NCBI RefSeq assembly: GCF_004339545.1
Contig: NZ_SMGD01000015.1
Coordinates: 1 to 64,000, forward strand
Source of the DNA: Celerinatantimonas diazotrophica
Lineage (GTDB): Bacteria > Pseudomonadota > Gammaproteobacteria > Enterobacterales > Celerinatantimonadaceae
DNA: 64,000 bases
Direction of reading: 5' to 3'
Shown: positions 10,044 through 20,193 of the stretch, one piece after another
Numbering within the stretch: the stretch's first letter is position 1
Layout of the letters: the number at the start of each line of letters is the position of its first letter
Notes under the pieces: generated by a model
Database searches by the model: none
Seen by the model: the letters and a program-made list of their open reading frames with translations, nothing else
Told to the model about the DNA's origin: nothing
Translations under genes and position numbers: made by a program

Positions 10044-10880
10044 ATGTTTTTTTACCCATTCCTTATTATGCTGCGGGAAGGACTCGAAGCTACGTTGATC
10101 GTGGTATTGATTGCTTGTTACTTAAAAAAAACTGGGCAGTCACAATGGATGAAGTATGTCTGGATCGGGGTCATTAGTGCAGCGAGCCTATGTCTTGCTC
10201 TGGGGATTGCAATTCATATTGGCAGCGGAGAATTTCCTCAAGCTGAGCAAGAGTTATTCGAAGGCATTGTGGCGGTCATTGCTGTCATTATGCTGACTTA
10301 TATGGTGTTTTGGATGCAGAACAGTGCCAATAGTGTCTCAATCACCCAGCAAGTTGAAGATGCATTAACTACTCGACAAGGGCCTGCTCGGGCTCTACTG
10401 CTAATGGTTTTTTTAGCGGTCGCTCGCGAAGGGCTTGAGTCAGTGTTCTTCTTGTTGAGCGCGTTCTCTCAAGATGTCGGTTTACAAGCACCGATTGGGG
10501 CTGTAACGGGGTTAGCGACTGCGATTGGTATGGGGCTAGTGCTGTATTTTGCAGGGGTCCGAGTTCCTTTAAAGGCTTTCTTTCGCTGGACATCATTATT
10601 CATTTTATTTGTCGCGGCTGGGTTGGCTGCGGGAGCGATTCGAGCGTTTCATGAGGCTGGGTTATGGAATCACTTGCAGGCACTGGCCTTTAATAGCAGT
10701 GAATGGCTTTCAACACAAAGTCTTTTGGGAACGCTCTTAGAAAGTTTATTGGGCTATCAGCAAACGCCATCACAAAGCGAAGTGTTGATCTATGTCTTAT
10801 ATCTTATTCCTGCTTTGACGTGGTTTATCGTCAAACAAACCATGAATTCGCAAGTGAATACACGCAAATCAAAAACATAA
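10044..10880 (+). CDS. efeU: ferrous iron permease EfeU (FTR1 family)
   Basis: A 278-residue polytopic inner-membrane protein. It carries the two REGLE iron-transport motifs of the Ftr1/EfeU family, at residues 11-15 in TM1 and 128-132 in TM4, which face each other in the pore and carry iron across the membrane. It is the first gene of a four-gene run with efeM, an EfeO-like gene and efeB, and starts right after a Fur box, so it should be induced by low iron. Length matches E. coli EfeU (276). Confidence 0.95.
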   Translation: MFFYPFLIMLREGLEATLIVVLIACYLKKTGQSQWMKYVWIGVISAASLCLALGIAIHIGSGEFPQAEQELFEGIVAVIAVIMLTYMVFWMQNSANSVSITQQVEDALTTRQGPARALLLMVFLAVAREGLESVFFLLSAFSQDVGLQAPIGAVTGLATAIGMGLVLYFAGVRVPLKAFFRWTSLFILFVAAGLAAGAIRAFHEAGLWNHLQALAFNSSEWLSTQSLLGTLLESLLGYQQTPSQSEVLIYVLYLIPALTWFIVKQTMNSQVNTRKSKT

Positions 10881-10905
10881 CGACAATGGACGAAGGAGAA
10901 AAAGG

Positions 10906-11727
10906 ATGAATTATAAGAGCTCACTTACTCTTACAGCAGGGTTGCTACTCACAGCTTCTAGTTTAGCGAGTGCTAAAGATTACTCTCGCCAGTTAACAGC
11001 ACCAATGACTGAATATAAAATTTATGTCATTGAGCAAGTGGGTGAATTAGTAAAGGACACGAGAGAATTTACCGATGCGATTAAGGCCGGGAACATGCAA
11101 AAGGCAAAGAGATTATATGCCCCCGCTCGAATTCATTATGAACGCATTGAACCTGTCGCAGAGTTATTTTCGGATTTAGATTCGAGTATTGATGCTCGTG
11201 AAGACGATTTCCAAAAAGGTGTAAAAGATGCTAATTTTAGTGGGTTTCATCGCTTAGAACACAGTCTATGGGTCAAAGGTTCAACGAAAGAACAAGATCA
11301 CTATGCGAACAAACTCATGGCTGATGTCAAAGATCTGCAACAACGATTACAAGGCCTTGCTTTCCCCCCGAGTACAGTTGTTGATGGCGCTGCAGGCTTA
11401 ATTGAAGAAGTGGCCCAGTCGAAAATCAGTGGGGAAGAAGATCGCTATAGCCATACAGATTTATGGGATTTCAAAGCGAATGTGATGGGGTCAGAAAAAA
11501 TTGTTGATTTGTTACGACCCATACTCAAGCAAGCTAATCCCCAATTATTGGCTAAAATAGATAAGAATTTTCACCAGGTTGATTCTATTTTAGCCAAATA
11601 TCAGACGCCATCTGGATTTGAATCCTACAGTAAACTGACCAAAGCTGATCGACGTGCACTCCAAGGCCCTATTACGGTATTAGCTGAAGACCTCTCGCAA
11701 TTACGAGGTTTATTAGGACTTAACTAA
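10906..11727 (+). CDS. efeM: EfeM: M75/imelysin-domain EfeO without cupredoxin domain
   Basis: A 273-residue periplasmic protein with signal peptide 1-23. From about residue 30 to the end it follows the C-terminal M75 domain of E. coli Efe[41 protein letters not shown], the metal-binding HxxE (His115-Glu118), [27 protein letters not shown], and the end [19 protein letters not shown]. The N-terminal cupredoxin domain that E. coli EfeO carries is missing. This is the stand-alone M75 form called EfeM. RBS AAGGAGAAAAAGG precedes it. The missing cupredoxin is encoded by the next gene, nine bases away, so the two may act as one EfeO-like iron-binding partner of EfeU. Confidence 0.9.
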   Translation: MNYKSSLTLTAGLLLTASSLASAKDYSRQLTAPMTEYKIYVIEQVGELVKDTREFTDAIKAGNMQKAKRLYAPARIHYERIEPVAELFSDLDSSIDAREDDFQKGVKDANFSGFHRLEHSLWVKGSTKEQDHYANKLMADVKDLQQRLQGLAFPPSTVVDGAAGLIEEVAQSKISGEEDRYSHTDLWDFKANVMGSEKIVDLLRPILKQANPQLLAKIDKNFHQVDSILAKYQTPSGFESYSKLTKADRRALQGPITVLAEDLSQLRGLLGLN

Positions 11728-11735
11728 TAAGGCTA

Positions 11736-12641
11736 ATGGATATGCGAAATTACTTAATTTATGCCACTATTTTCCTCAGTGGCATCTTTGGTTGTGTGTT
11801 ATCAGTGCAATCTAAAGAGTCGGTCAATGATTATCACATCGTCGTGACAGACCACCAGTGCCAACCCATGTCGATGCAGATCTTTGCAGGAAAGTCTCGG
11901 TTTATTATTAAAAATAAAAGTTCACGGGTTCTCGAATGGGAAATCTTAAAAGGCGTTCGTGTGGTTGCCGAGCGAGAGAATATCGCGCCTGGTTTTTATC
12001 AGAAAATGACGGTGGATCTGTTACCTGGCAAATACGCTATGACCTGTGGTTTATTAACGAATCCGCAAGGTCAGTTAGTCGTCAAAGTTCCTCAAGGTGG
12101 CATGGACTACCAAGTGCAATCGAAAGATCTGATCGCGATTGCGAGCGAATATAAATTTAAGCTCATTATGCGTGCCCGAGCCTTAAGTAAAACCTTAGCT
12201 CGTGAGCCAACTCAGTTAAAGGTTGCTGATAGTGGTCAGTATCAATTACTGCATTTATTTGTGAGGAAGTTATCGCCGTCAACTATTCAGAATAGAGCGC
12301 CAGCATCTGCCAATTATTCACACCTTCAAAAGCAGATTTCGCAGTGGCAACAACTCTTGCTGCATCAGTCGATGACAACGCGTGACGTCATTGATGTGCT
12401 CGCACATGCATTTGCCACCTATACTGGAGAGCACGCAGCTATGACGCAAGCCTTATTGCAGGGGACAGAGCAGTTCGTGACGTTAATTGAACCGGTGATG
12501 CAGCATCTTAATCCTCAACAATTGAAACAATTTAAAAGCGATTTAAGCCAATTTCGAACGCGTCAAAATCAACGCACAGCACAGCAGGTTCAACGTGACT
12601 TACATCAACTGAGTCAATCATTAGCTGTGGGAGGTCAATGA
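11736..12641 (+). CDS. EfeO-like protein: intact cupredoxin domain plus degenerate M75 domain
   Basis: A 301-residue secreted or membrane-anchored protein (hydrophobic 5-25). Residues about 33-118 match the EfeO cupredoxin domain closely: [20 protein letters not shown] and [19 protein letters not shown] with the Cys/Met metal ligands. The rest (about 125-301) has the spacing and pieces of an M75 domain ([35 protein letters not shown]; a Leu-Ser-Gln end) but no HxxE and long Gln-rich segments. I read it as a second EfeO copy whose M75 half has decayed while the upstream gene lost its cupredoxin half. It was probably retained for Fe(II) oxidation or Cu/Fe binding by the cupredoxin. Its stop overlaps efeB (ATGA), so they are translationally coupled. 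Confidence 0.8.
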   Translation: MDMRNYLIYATIFLSGIFGCVLSVQSKESVNDYHIVVTDHQCQPMSMQIFAGKSRFIIKNKSSRVLEWEILKGVRVVAERENIAPGFYQKMTVDLLPGKYAMTCGLLTNPQGQLVVKVPQGGMDYQVQSKDLIAIASEYKFKLIMRARALSKTLAREPTQLKVADSGQYQLLHLFVRKLSPSTIQNRAPASANYSHLQKQISQWQQLLLHQSMTTRDVIDVLAHAFATYTGEHAAMTQALLQGTEQFVTLIEPVMQHLNPQQLKQFKSDLSQFRTRQNQRTAQQVQRDLHQLSQSLAVGGQ

Positions 12642-13948
12642 TGGCATGTCCATTTCATTTGGGTAAAAAAAAGCAAGCAAAATCAGATATTAAAGATACC
12701 AGCCGCCGTAAAATGCTTAAAGGTATGGTTGGCGTGGCTGGTGGTGCTCTAGCGTATAGTGGGTTGTCTAATTTAGCCTACGGTCAAACGAACATGCGCA
12801 ATCCAGCAATGGTGGATTTTGATAGTGCTAACAAACGCCAACCGTTTTATGGGAATGAACAAAGTGGCATCATTACACCGCAGCAAGCAAATGTCGCATT
12901 AGTCGCTTTTGATGTGTTGGCGACCGACCGGACATCGCTTAAAACCATGTTTAAAACGTTAAACGATCGAATCGCTTTTTTAATGCATGGCGGGACAGTC
13001 CCTCAGCGCGATGCTAAATATCCTCCGATGGACTCAGGTATTATGGGCCCTGTCATTGAACCAGATAACCTGACTATTACTGTGTCAGTGGGGGCGTCAC
13101 TATTTGATCAACGTTTTGGATTAAGCCATCTCAAACCGCGACAGCTTAAAAAGATGACCCGCTTTGCGAATGATGCTCTGCAAAGTGAATATTGTCATGG
13201 GGATATTTTGTTACAGATTTGCGCGAATAGCCCCGATACTACTTTACATGCACTACGCGATATTATTAAACATTGCCCGGGTTCACTCGCTGTGCGCTGG
13301 CGTCGAGATGGCTTTATTTCGGCGCATGCAGCAGCCTCTGCAGGGCAACAAACACCGATTAATTTATTAGGTTTTAAAGATGGGACAGTGAACCCTCCCG
13401 GTAATGATCATCAAGTACAGCGTCAGATGTTGTGGGTGCAACCGGGAGCGGATGAACCGCAATGGGCTGTAGGAGGAAGTTATCAAGCGGTACGCCTTAT
13501 TAGATTTTATGTTGAACACTGGGATCGAACACCGTTGCAAGAACAACAAACTATTTTTGGTCGTAACCGTGATACGGGGGCGCCTTTGGGGATGCGTCAT
13601 GAGCACGATGATCCCGATTATGCCAGTGATCCACATGGGAAACGGATCCCGATGGATGCGCATATGCGCTTAGCGAATCCACGGACCCCGGATTTTCCCA
13701 AATACCTATTGCTACGTCGCGGATATAGTTATTCCTATACCACGAGCGCTTCAGGTCAATTGGATGTGGGGCTACTATTTATTGCTTATCAAAGTGATCT
13801 GGATAAGGGGTTTATTGATACGCAAAATAGACTCAATGGTGAACCTCTTGAAGAGTATATTAAGCCCTTTGGTGGAGGATACTTCTTTGCGTTACCAGGG
13901 GTTAAATCGCCCAATCATTATTTAGGCCAGACGTTACTCGAATCGTGA
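12638..13948 (+). CDS. efeB: EfeB: periplasmic DyP-type heme peroxidase / deferrochelatase
   Basis: 436 residues. A twin-arginine signal is clear (SRRKMLKG, Arg23-Arg24, then a hydrophobic [11 protein letters not shown] run), so it is exported folded with heme. The DyP signature GFKDGT lies near residue 245 and the later RHEHDDPDY and NRDTGAPLG segments are typical. In E. coli EfeB takes part in iron uptake and has been proposed to release iron from heme. The start overlaps the previous stop as ATGA; a second ATG follows directly. Last gene of the efe operon; a weak CCTGC/GCGGG hairpin with TTTTG follows at about 13971-13993. Confidence 0.95.
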   Translation: MMACPFHLGKKKQAKSDIKDTSRRKMLKGMVGVAGGALAYSGLSNLAYGQTNMRNPAMVDFDSANKRQPFYGNEQSGIITPQQANVALVAFDVLATDRTSLKTMFKTLNDRIAFLMHGGTVPQRDAKYPPMDSGIMGPVIEPDNLTITVSVGASLFDQRFGLSHLKPRQLKKMTRFANDALQSEYCHGDILLQICANSPDTTLHALRDIIKHCPGSLAVRWRRDGFISAHAAASAGQQTPINLLGFKDGTVNPPGNDHQVQRQMLWVQPGADEPQWAVGGSYQAVRLIRFYVEHWDRTPLQEQQTIFGRNRDTGAPLGMRHEHDDPDYASDPHGKRIPMDAHMRLANPRTPDFPKYLLLRRGYSYSYTTSASGQLDVGLLFIAYQSDLDKGFIDTQNRLNGEPLEEYIKPFGGGYFFALPGVKSPNHYLGQTLLES

Positions 13949-14001
13949 TGCGAATTTGGTTGAGAGCAAATGCCTGCTTTTCGCGGGTTTTGTGTATATT
14001 T

Positions 14002-14763
14002 TCAGAGACATTGAGGCACACCCGAGTGAAATTTAAATTCCGGATCGGGACTTAAAATAAGTTCTGTTTCGATGCGTTTGAAAAAAGCGATCCGTTCTTC
14101 AATGTTTTCGCCAGCAATTTGTCGTGCCAGGTGCAAGTAATCTTGGAAGTGGCGTGCTTCAGAACGTAATAATGACTGGTAAAATTGCCCCAAACGAGGC
14201 TCAACATGCTCACTGAGTGCGGCAAAGCGCTCGCAGGAACGGGCTTCAATATACGCGGCGCAAATGAGTTTATCGATCAGTGTTTGGGGCTCATGGGTAG
14301 TGACATGATGAAGCAGTCCTTTGGCATAGCGACTTGAGGTGATGTTGTGGTATTCAATCTTAAACTCATTCATCACTTCAAGCACCTGATAAAAATGGTG
14401 AAGCTCTTCTTTAATCAGTAACACCATCTTATCGATAATCGTTTGGGCGTAAGGACTGTCGCCCTTTGCCAGTAACTTTTTGCCTAAACGGTTATGCTGG
14501 TTGAGTTGTTGCCAATTGCCAGTGTGGTGATAAATAAAGTTTTCAAAAGGTGCAAGCCAGTCTAATAATTGCTCGTTGCTGGCGCGATCAACACCGTAAC
14601 GGCGGATAAAGTACATGCCCGATTGTGCGGCTTTTAGCTCACATACCAGATGATCAATGAGTAAGACTGGTAAATTAGTGGGTTTGAGCGCTTCATCAAC
14701 CCATGCTTGTGGGCTTTGGCAATATAAAAAAGAGTGGATGGGGGCTAATAACTCAGAATTCAT
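14002..14763 (-). CDS. miaE: tRNA-(ms2io6A)-hydroxylase
   Basis: About 253 residues. MiaE is a non-heme diiron monooxygenase that hydroxylates the isopentenyl group of ms2i6A37 in tRNAs reading codons that begin with U. Iron-ligand motifs of the ferritin-like fold are visible: CELKAAQSGMYF, KEELHHFYQV, YIEARSCERF and SEARHFQDYLH. The frame can start at a TTG at 14769, but ATG 14763 gives the family N-terminus; no strong RBS is seen at either. It converges on the efe operon. Confidence 0.93.
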   Translation of the reverse strand: MNSELLAPIHSFLYCQSPQAWVDEALKPTNLPVLLIDHLVCELKAAQSGMYFIRRYGVDRASNEQLLDWLAPFENFIYHHTGNWQQLNQHNRLGKKLLAKGDSPYAQTIIDKMVLLIKEELHHFYQVLEVMNEFKIEYHNITSSRYAKGLLHHVTTHEPQTLIDKLICAAYIEARSCERFAALSEHVEPRLGQFYQSLLRSEARHFQDYLHLARQIAGENIEERIAFFKRIETELILSPDPEFKFHSGVPQCL

Positions 14764-15630
14764 GATCAATGGCGAACGAATAAGTCAGTGCTGATCATAC
14801 CTCGGCTTGGATGACTTGCCCAGTATTGATGATGTTTTAGCTCTGGTTATGTCGGGGATTGCAAATAGTACGACCTATTATTTAATCGCGCCACACAGCG
14901 ATAGAGACGAATTTAAAACCATTATCTTTTTAGGGAATTAAACCATTGATTGAAAAACGATTGCTGATTGCATAAGCGACAGCAATTAAAACGACTCGAT
15001 TAAAGTTGCAAGTATGGAAAAATTGCCTACCCAGCAGGCTAAATACCCACAAGATAAGTACGCTCCCCCGCGTGAGAATTACCGGCTATCCTGCTTCAGA
15101 AAGAGTGTAATTTTATTATTCATAATGACAAATTTTAAGGGCTTGATTTTGCTCTCCTTGAAGAAGCGATGATTATTCCTCCTGATGGGGGCATGTAGTC
15201 TTCTATAAAAGGTTATTTTCGAGCTAAATCAATGAGAAAGACAGCTATTGCAGGCAATTTAAACTTGTTTATTGCCACTTTATTTTAAGAGATTACCGTA
15301 GCTACCCATTCATTTAGTACGTTTATCATGCGTTCTATGATATCGCGATATGCATTGCTTACTGATGGGATACTATCCACATAACAAATAGTTAATGGTT
15401 CATTCATCATAAAGTGTTATTTTAATAATAGGCCTACACTTAGTGATACAGATCAGTTATTTTTTATACATTAATCAGTTGTGACAACTATTACTTTCGA
15501 TATTCTCGTCATCCACTGATTAATTTGAAGATTCGGTATCGTCATTGTTAGGGGAGATCAAGTTTTTATTTTTAAACCTTATTCAAATAGTCCATTGATG
15601 ATAAAGAGTAAATAATAGGATTAGCAATTT
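14764..15630. other. gene-poor stretch between divergent miaE and kefF-like gene
   Basis: About 870 bases. No gene of normal size fits on either strand. One minus-strand frame at 15285-15410 encodes 41 residues (entered separately). The last 200 bases are AT-rich and should contain the kefF promoter. Confidence 0.4.
15285..15410 (-). pseudogene. short coding-like remnant, possibly the C-terminus of a LysR-type regulator
   Basis: A 41-residue frame opening with MMNEPLTICYVDSIPSVS and ending in an amphipathic helix (AYRDIIERMINVLNEWVA). Its composition resembles real protein, and the helix resembles the last helix of LysR-type effector domains. No RBS or upstream domain is present. It may be the tail of a lost gene or chance; I am unsure. 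Confidence 0.25.
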
Positions 15631-16224
15631 ATGGCGCGCATTTTAGTAATTTTTGCCCACCCAGCTTTTCATAAGAGTCTATCTAATCGATATTTAATCG
15701 ATGCAATTGATACGATACAAGACGTGACTATTCGTGATCTTTATCAGCACTATCCGAGTGGATTTATTGATACGTTGGCAGAACAGGCTATTTTGTCTCA
15801 GCATGATGTTTTAGTCCTGCAACACCCACTTTACTGGTATTCGGCACCAGCATTGCTCAAAGAGTGGATGGATCTAGTTTTAACTCGCAGCTATGTTTAT
15901 CCTGACCAGGAAAATTCAACCGCAAAGCTGACGCAGATGCTTCAGGTTGTCAGTTGTGGCGGATCGCTAACCTCGTATCAACCTGATGGTTATAACCGTT
16001 ATACGTTGCGTCAGTTTTTACTGCCGTTTGAGCAAACGGCCATTTTGTGTGGAATGCGCTATTTACCTCCATTTGTCATTGATGGTGTACACAAACATGG
16101 TGATGCTACGCGCCTTCGACAGTTCGCCAGCCGTTATCGGTTGCTATTGGAGCAGATTCGAGATGAATCATTAGTGATTGATGAAAGTTGCCATTACCTT
16201 TCTCACCCGGAAGCGGAGGCATAA
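15631..16224 (+). CDS. kefF: KefF/KefG-type quinone oxidoreductase, ancillary subunit of K+ efflux system
   Basis: A 197-residue flavodoxin-fold NAD(P)H:quinone oxidoreductase. Visible: VIFAHPAFHKSLSNR at the N-terminus, IRDLYQHYP, LVLQHPLYWYSAPALLKEWMD (active-site and dimer region), VSCGGS and CGMRYLPPFVI. KefF and KefG bind their Kef antiporter and are needed for full efflux activity, besides reducing electrophilic quinones. The stop shares a base with the start of the antiporter gene (TAATG), confirming the pair. Whether F or G type cannot be settled by eye; the downstream protein is nearer KefC. Confidence 0.88.
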   Translation: MARILVIFAHPAFHKSLSNRYLIDAIDTIQDVTIRDLYQHYPSGFIDTLAEQAILSQHDVLVLQHPLYWYSAPALLKEWMDLVLTRSYVYPDQENSTAKLTQMLQVVSCGGSLTSYQPDGYNRYTLRQFLLPFEQTAILCGMRYLPPFVIDGVHKHGDATRLRQFASRYRLLLEQIRDESLVIDESCHYLSHPEAEA

Positions 16225-18146
16225 TGGAGCATTCGTTATGGTTTGATGCCTTCATTTATTTAGCCGCGGCGGTTTTGTCCGTGCCAATCGCTACTCGTTT
16301 AGGGCTAGGATCCGTATTAGGTTATCTGATTGCTGGGGCGATGATTGGCCCTTACGTCTTAGGATTTGTCGGTGGTTCACCGGACGTGATGCATTTTGCT
16401 GAGTTTGGTGTGGTCATTATGTTGTTTTTGATCGGCCTAGAGCTCAAGCCATCTCGGTTATGGCGACTTAAAAAATCGATCTTTTTTACCGGCGGATTGC
16501 AGGTCGTACTGACCTGTTTGGTGATCTGGTCGATAGGCCTCGCTGTTGGGTTATCTGGCCGGGTATCAATTGCGCTTGGGTTAATTTTGTCAGTCTCTTC
16601 AACGGCATTAGTGCTACAGAGTTTGCAGGAAAAAGGATTATTAAAAACACCGGCAGGAAGGAACTCCTTTTCGGTATTGCTGTTTCAAGATATTGCCGTG
16701 ATCCCGATGCTGGCCGTGATTCCTTTTTTGGCCGTATCGAGTGCGATGGTGCAAGTTAATTCCTCAATTCCGGCTTGGTTGCGGGTGACTGAAATTGCAG
16801 CAGTGATCGCGGGCATTATCTTTGGGGGGCATTATTTATTACGCCCCGTGTTCCGCATGGTGGCACAGTCGAATATGCGAGAACTGTTTGTGGCGGCTGC
16901 GTTAGCGCTAGTCGTTGGGATTGCCCAAGCCATGGATATGGTTGGTTTATCTCCGGCATTGGGGACCTTTTTGGCTGGGGTGGTTCTGGCAGATAGTGAG
17001 TATCGCCATGAACTAGAAGCAGACGTTGAGCCTTTTAAAGGGTTATTACTGGGCCTGTTTTTTATCTCAGTTGGTGCCAATATCAATTTTAATTTTTTGG
17101 CCGAGCACGTTGGCATTATTAGCCTATGTGTACTGTCTTTGGTGGTGATTAAATTAGTGGTACTGATTGCTGTTGGTGTTGCATCGAAATTACGTGGTGA
17201 AGATCTGGCGATATTTTCTTTGGCGCTATCGCAAAGTGGTGAATTTGGTTTTGTGCTGGTTTCCTTTGCCGGTAGTTCATATGTACTGAGCAAATCGGTT
17301 GTGGACATGACTACATTGGTGATTGCCTTATCAATGGCCACTACACCGTTATTAATGATAGCGGCGCAGGGATGGCTATTCCCTCGTTTATATAAAAATC
17401 GAGCGGCGACGCCAGAAAGCGATGTCACTGATGAAGGAAATCCAGTGATTATTGCTGGATTCGGTCGTTTTGGTCAGATCGTTGGGCGAATGCTCCATAG
17501 TAATCATATTGGCACGACGATTCTTGAACATGATGCGAATCATATTAAAACCTTAGGACGATTTGGTTTTAAAGTCTTTTATGGGAATGCATCTCGGGCC
17601 GATTTATTAAGTTCAGCTGGTGCTGAGAATGCCAAATTGTTGATTGTAGCGGTTGATGATCCAGAGCGCACGCTCGAGATCGTGCGGATGGCGCGGCAAA
17701 ATTTTCCGCATTTGATTATTTTAGCTCGCGCAGTCGATCGTCCCCACGCTTTGGAGCTGATGCGTGCAGGGGTTGATTATGTGCATCGGGAAACGTTAGG
17801 GTCAGGGGTGGCGTTAGGGGTTGATGCGCTCTCTGAATTGGGATGGCGTGCGAATCAAGCCTATCGAATTGGTGAGTTTTTTAAATCTTATGATAATAAA
17901 TTGTTACGCGAGCAGCTTCTTAAAGAAGATTATGATGGCGAATTTTTACGGCAGAGTCTGCGCTCACAGGCCATGCTTGATAAATTGCTTAATGATGATA
18001 GTCAAGTCCCGACTGAGGCTTATGAACAGGCTTGGGAGAATTATGTTGGCGAAGATAAGAATCCTATGACACCACAAATGCATCAAGCCCACAAACGAAA
18101 TAAAAAGCAACGTTTGGAGCGGAAAAATAATCCGCTCGATTCATAA
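16224..18146 (+). CDS. kefC: glutathione-regulated K+/H+ antiporter, KefC-type
   Basis: A 640-residue CPA2-family antiporter. The N-terminal membrane domain (about 1-380) has RLGLGSVLGYLIAGAMIGP, HFAEFGVVIMLFLIGLELKP and VLLFQDIAVIPMLAVIP; the cytoplasmic RCK-N domain (about 410-530) has IIAGFGRFGQIVGRML and VFYGNASRADLL. The C-terminal tail is basic. Such systems, gated by glutathione adducts, release K+ and acidify the cytoplasm to protect against electrophiles. The frame is open from 16188, but ATG 16224 follows GGAGG and overlaps the kefF stop, the usual coupling. Confidence 0.93.
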   Translation: MEHSLWFDAFIYLAAAVLSVPIATRLGLGSVLGYLIAGAMIGPYVLGFVGGSPDVMHFAEFGVVIMLFLIGLELKPSRLWRLKKSIFFTGGLQVVLTCLVIWSIGLAVGLSGRVSIALGLILSVSSTALVLQSLQEKGLLKTPAGRNSFSVLLFQDIAVIPMLAVIPFLAVSSAMVQVNSSIPAWLRVTEIAAVIAGIIFGGHYLLRPVFRMVAQSNMRELFVAAALALVVGIAQAMDMVGLSPALGTFLAGVVLADSEYRHELEADVEPFKGLLLGLFFISVGANINFNFLAEHVGIISLCVLSLVVIKLVVLIAVGVASKLRGEDLAIFSLALSQSGEFGFVLVSFAGSSYVLSKSVVDMTTLVIALSMATTPLLMIAAQGWLFPRLYKNRAATPESDVTDEGNPVIIAGFGRFGQIVGRMLHSNHIGTTILEHDANHIKTLGRFGFKVFYGNASRADLLSSAGAENAKLLIVAVDDPERTLEIVRMARQNFPHLIILARAVDRPHALELMRAGVDYVHRETLGSGVALGVDALSELGWRANQAYRIGEFFKSYDNKLLREQLLKEDYDGEFLRQSLRSQAMLDKLLNDDSQVPTEAYEQAWENYVGEDKNPMTPQMHQAHKRNKKQRLERKNNPLDS

Positions 18147-18147
18147 G

Positions 18148-19179
18148 CTACGTTTTAGATTGAACGGTTCTGCGTTCGATGTTTGCATCATCTGCTAAGT
18201 ATGAGGGAAGCACATTTGCTAATTTCTCGACACTATGGCGGATGATGCCTGAGTCTTGCTCTAATAAATCGGTCTCAACAATCTCATAATGTTTGAGCAG
18301 TTTTTTACGATTCGTAATCTTAACCGGCATAGAACGCTGTTTACGATAGTTTTTTAAGGTTGCTTCGCTGGCGGTTGCATTATTATAGATGATGCAATCG
18401 ACTGGACGACCAATATAGTGTTCCAGAATCGAAACAAATGATTCCAACGTATAACCATCTGTTTCACCAAATTTAGTCATAATATTGCTAATATAAATGA
18501 GTTTTGCAGGACTTTTTTGTAGCGCTTCGCGGACCCCCGGAACTAACAAATTGGGGATGATACTGGTATAGAGATCCCCCGGGCCTAAAATCACGGCTTT
18601 AACTTGGCGCAGTCGCTCGATGACTCGCGGGAAAACAGTGATTTGATCGCTGTGATGAGGGACTAAGAAAACATTGGCTATCTTTTGACGCTGATTGCCT
18701 CTTGGCACATCGATGGCATTTTCACCATAGATTTGTTCTCCATTCGTCAGTTGTGCAACTAACGTTGATTTGTCGGTCGTCACGGGAAGAATTTCACCAC
18801 GAACATCGAGCAATTGGGCCAATGCTTCGATCCCGGTTGAAAAAGATCCTGAATATTGGCTCAACATCGTGAGCAGCATATTCCCCGCACTATGGCCGCG
18901 CAGCCGCTGGTTTCCGGTAAAACGTTTGAGTAACAATTTACGAGCCATGTCTCGATGGGGCGATAGCGCTAAAATGCATTTTAATATATCACCAGGCGGT
19001 AAAATCCCCAGCTCATCGCGCAAACGTCCGGTTGAACCACCACTGTCAGTCATCGATACAATTGCACTCACATCTAAACTTTCGGCATCACGCAGGGCAC
19101 TGAGTAATACAAATTGTCCACTGCCGCCGCCGATTGTGGCGATAGCCCGACGAGCATTAACAACGCGAGGATTCTGCAA
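18148..19179 (-). CDS. YvcK/CofD-family protein (YbhK-like, gluconeogenesis/morphology factor)
   Basis: A 343-residue member of the YvcK/YbhK branch of the CofD-like family. Seen: IGGGSGQFVLLSALRD, VSMTDSGGSTGRLRDELG, PPGDILKCILAL, GHSAGNMLLT, ILGPGDLYTSIIPNLLV and YISNIMTKFGETDGY. Relatives bind UDP-sugars and are needed in Bacillus for growth on gluconeogenic carbon and for wall shape; the biochemical role in Gram-negatives is unclear. It converges on kefC with one base between and has its own upstream region. Confidence 0.88.
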   Translation of the reverse strand: MQNPRVVNARRAIATIGGGSGQFVLLSALRDAESLDVSAIVSMTDSGGSTGRLRDELGILPPGDILKCILALSPHRDMARKLLLKRFTGNQRLRGHSAGNMLLTMLSQYSGSFSTGIEALAQLLDVRGEILPVTTDKSTLVAQLTNGEQIYGENAIDVPRGNQRQKIANVFLVPHHSDQITVFPRVIERLRQVKAVILGPGDLYTSIIPNLLVPGVREALQKSPAKLIYISNIMTKFGETDGYTLESFVSILEHYIGRPVDCIIYNNATASEATLKNYRKQRSMPVKITNRKKLLKHYEIVETDLLEQDSGIIRHSVEKLANVLPSYLADDANIERRTVQSKT

Positions 19180-19403
19180 GGAAAACTCCTATTAATAAAT
19201 AATTCAGGACATCTCTATTGTAGATTATTGCTCTGTGACATCAATAGTGCGGTCGTTTTTGTTATTGAGGATATATTCTTTGTTATTGTGGGAATCATTT
19301 GCAATGAGGTGTCATCTTTTTGATCGAACTTTAGCCAGTGATTGGCTCAAAAAGGCTGGCATAAATCAGCCTTGATTTACCAACGAATGACCCACGCTGA
19401 TTA

Positions 19404-19856
19404 TTAATCGTTGGGTTGGGCGGAAAGTTTGGCTCGGATATAATCACTATGATCGAGATAAACTAAATCGGCTATTTTACGAATAAGTGCTTCTTCGTGT
19501 GGGTCTAAATTGTTGTCTGCATAGGCAACTTGCCACAGCGCCAATATCATTTTATATCGTTTTTCGTATTCCAACTCTTTTACTAGGTGGGTAAATTCGT
19601 AAACAGAGACGGATTTTTCAGTGGCTTTTTGCGCTTGAATGTAAAGGGCTCTTGATTCCTCACGTGTTAAAGATAATAATTGGCTTAGCTGATGATAAAT
19701 GACGGATTGCTCTTCTCCACTTTCGTTTGCATCGGCACCACTAACCTGAATTAATAATGCAGCTGTAGCAAGCCTCAATTGTTCTTCTGGGCTTTGGGAT
19801 TGTTGTTCATCGCTGCCAAAAGCATCACGGATAAATTGTTGGAGTGTTTCAAGCAT
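19404..19856 (-). CDS. TerB-like (TerB/DjlA N-domain) helical protein
   Basis: 150 residues, acidic, all-helical and without signal or membrane segment. The layout (AAALLIQVSGADANESGEEQ; then a C-terminal ALWQVAYADNNLDPHEEALIRKIADLVYL) is that of the TerB domain, which bears acidic metal-binding sites and is found in tellurite-resistance TerB and the N-terminus of DjlA-type proteins. No other ter gene is near, so tellurite resistance should not be assumed; the role is unknown. Confidence 0.75.
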   Translation of the reverse strand: MLETLQQFIRDAFGSDEQQSQSPEEQLRLATAALLIQVSGADANESGEEQSVIYHQLSQLLSLTREESRALYIQAQKATEKSVSVYEFTHLVKELEYEKRYKMILALWQVAYADNNLDPHEEALIRKIADLVYLDHSDYIRAKLSAQPND

Positions 19857-20193
19857 TACTGATTCCTCATAGTTGGCTACAAATTGTGGCAGAGTTAGTG
19901 GTCAAACCCAAATTTTTTTATTCGTAGGGCTTGAAAATGTCCCGTAAGGGACCATTTATACAGAAAGTACCAAAATATTAGAATCACTATTTGCTACTTA
20001 ACATATTGTTTATTATGTAGTGAATGATAACAACATAAATGGTGTTGTTATTTGACTATTGTTTTTGTGACTTTCTTTTTATCGATATAAATGAGTAATT
20101 TCCTTATAAAGTCATTCGTTATTTTTTTAGTGTATACTTAAATATATCTATGGCTTATTTCATCAATTACATATTGATTGGTTTAAAGATTCA
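19857..20193. other. AT-rich intergenic stretch upstream of the hha-like gene
   Basis: 337 bases with no gene. It holds an inverted repeat ATAACAAC/GTTGTTAT around a 9-base loop (20028-20052). The strong AT richness and A/T tracts would suit an H-NS-bound promoter region, which is notable because the next gene encodes an Hha-like protein. Confidence 0.4.

Noticed and set aside
16832..17428. 198-codon frame on the minus strand inside kefC
   Set aside because: Antisense shadow of a well-supported gene; composition is low-complexity Ser/Thr/Ala and no family is recognisable.
19404..19856. Tellurite-resistance operon
   Set aside because: Only a TerB-like domain protein is present; no terZ, terC, terD or terE nearby.
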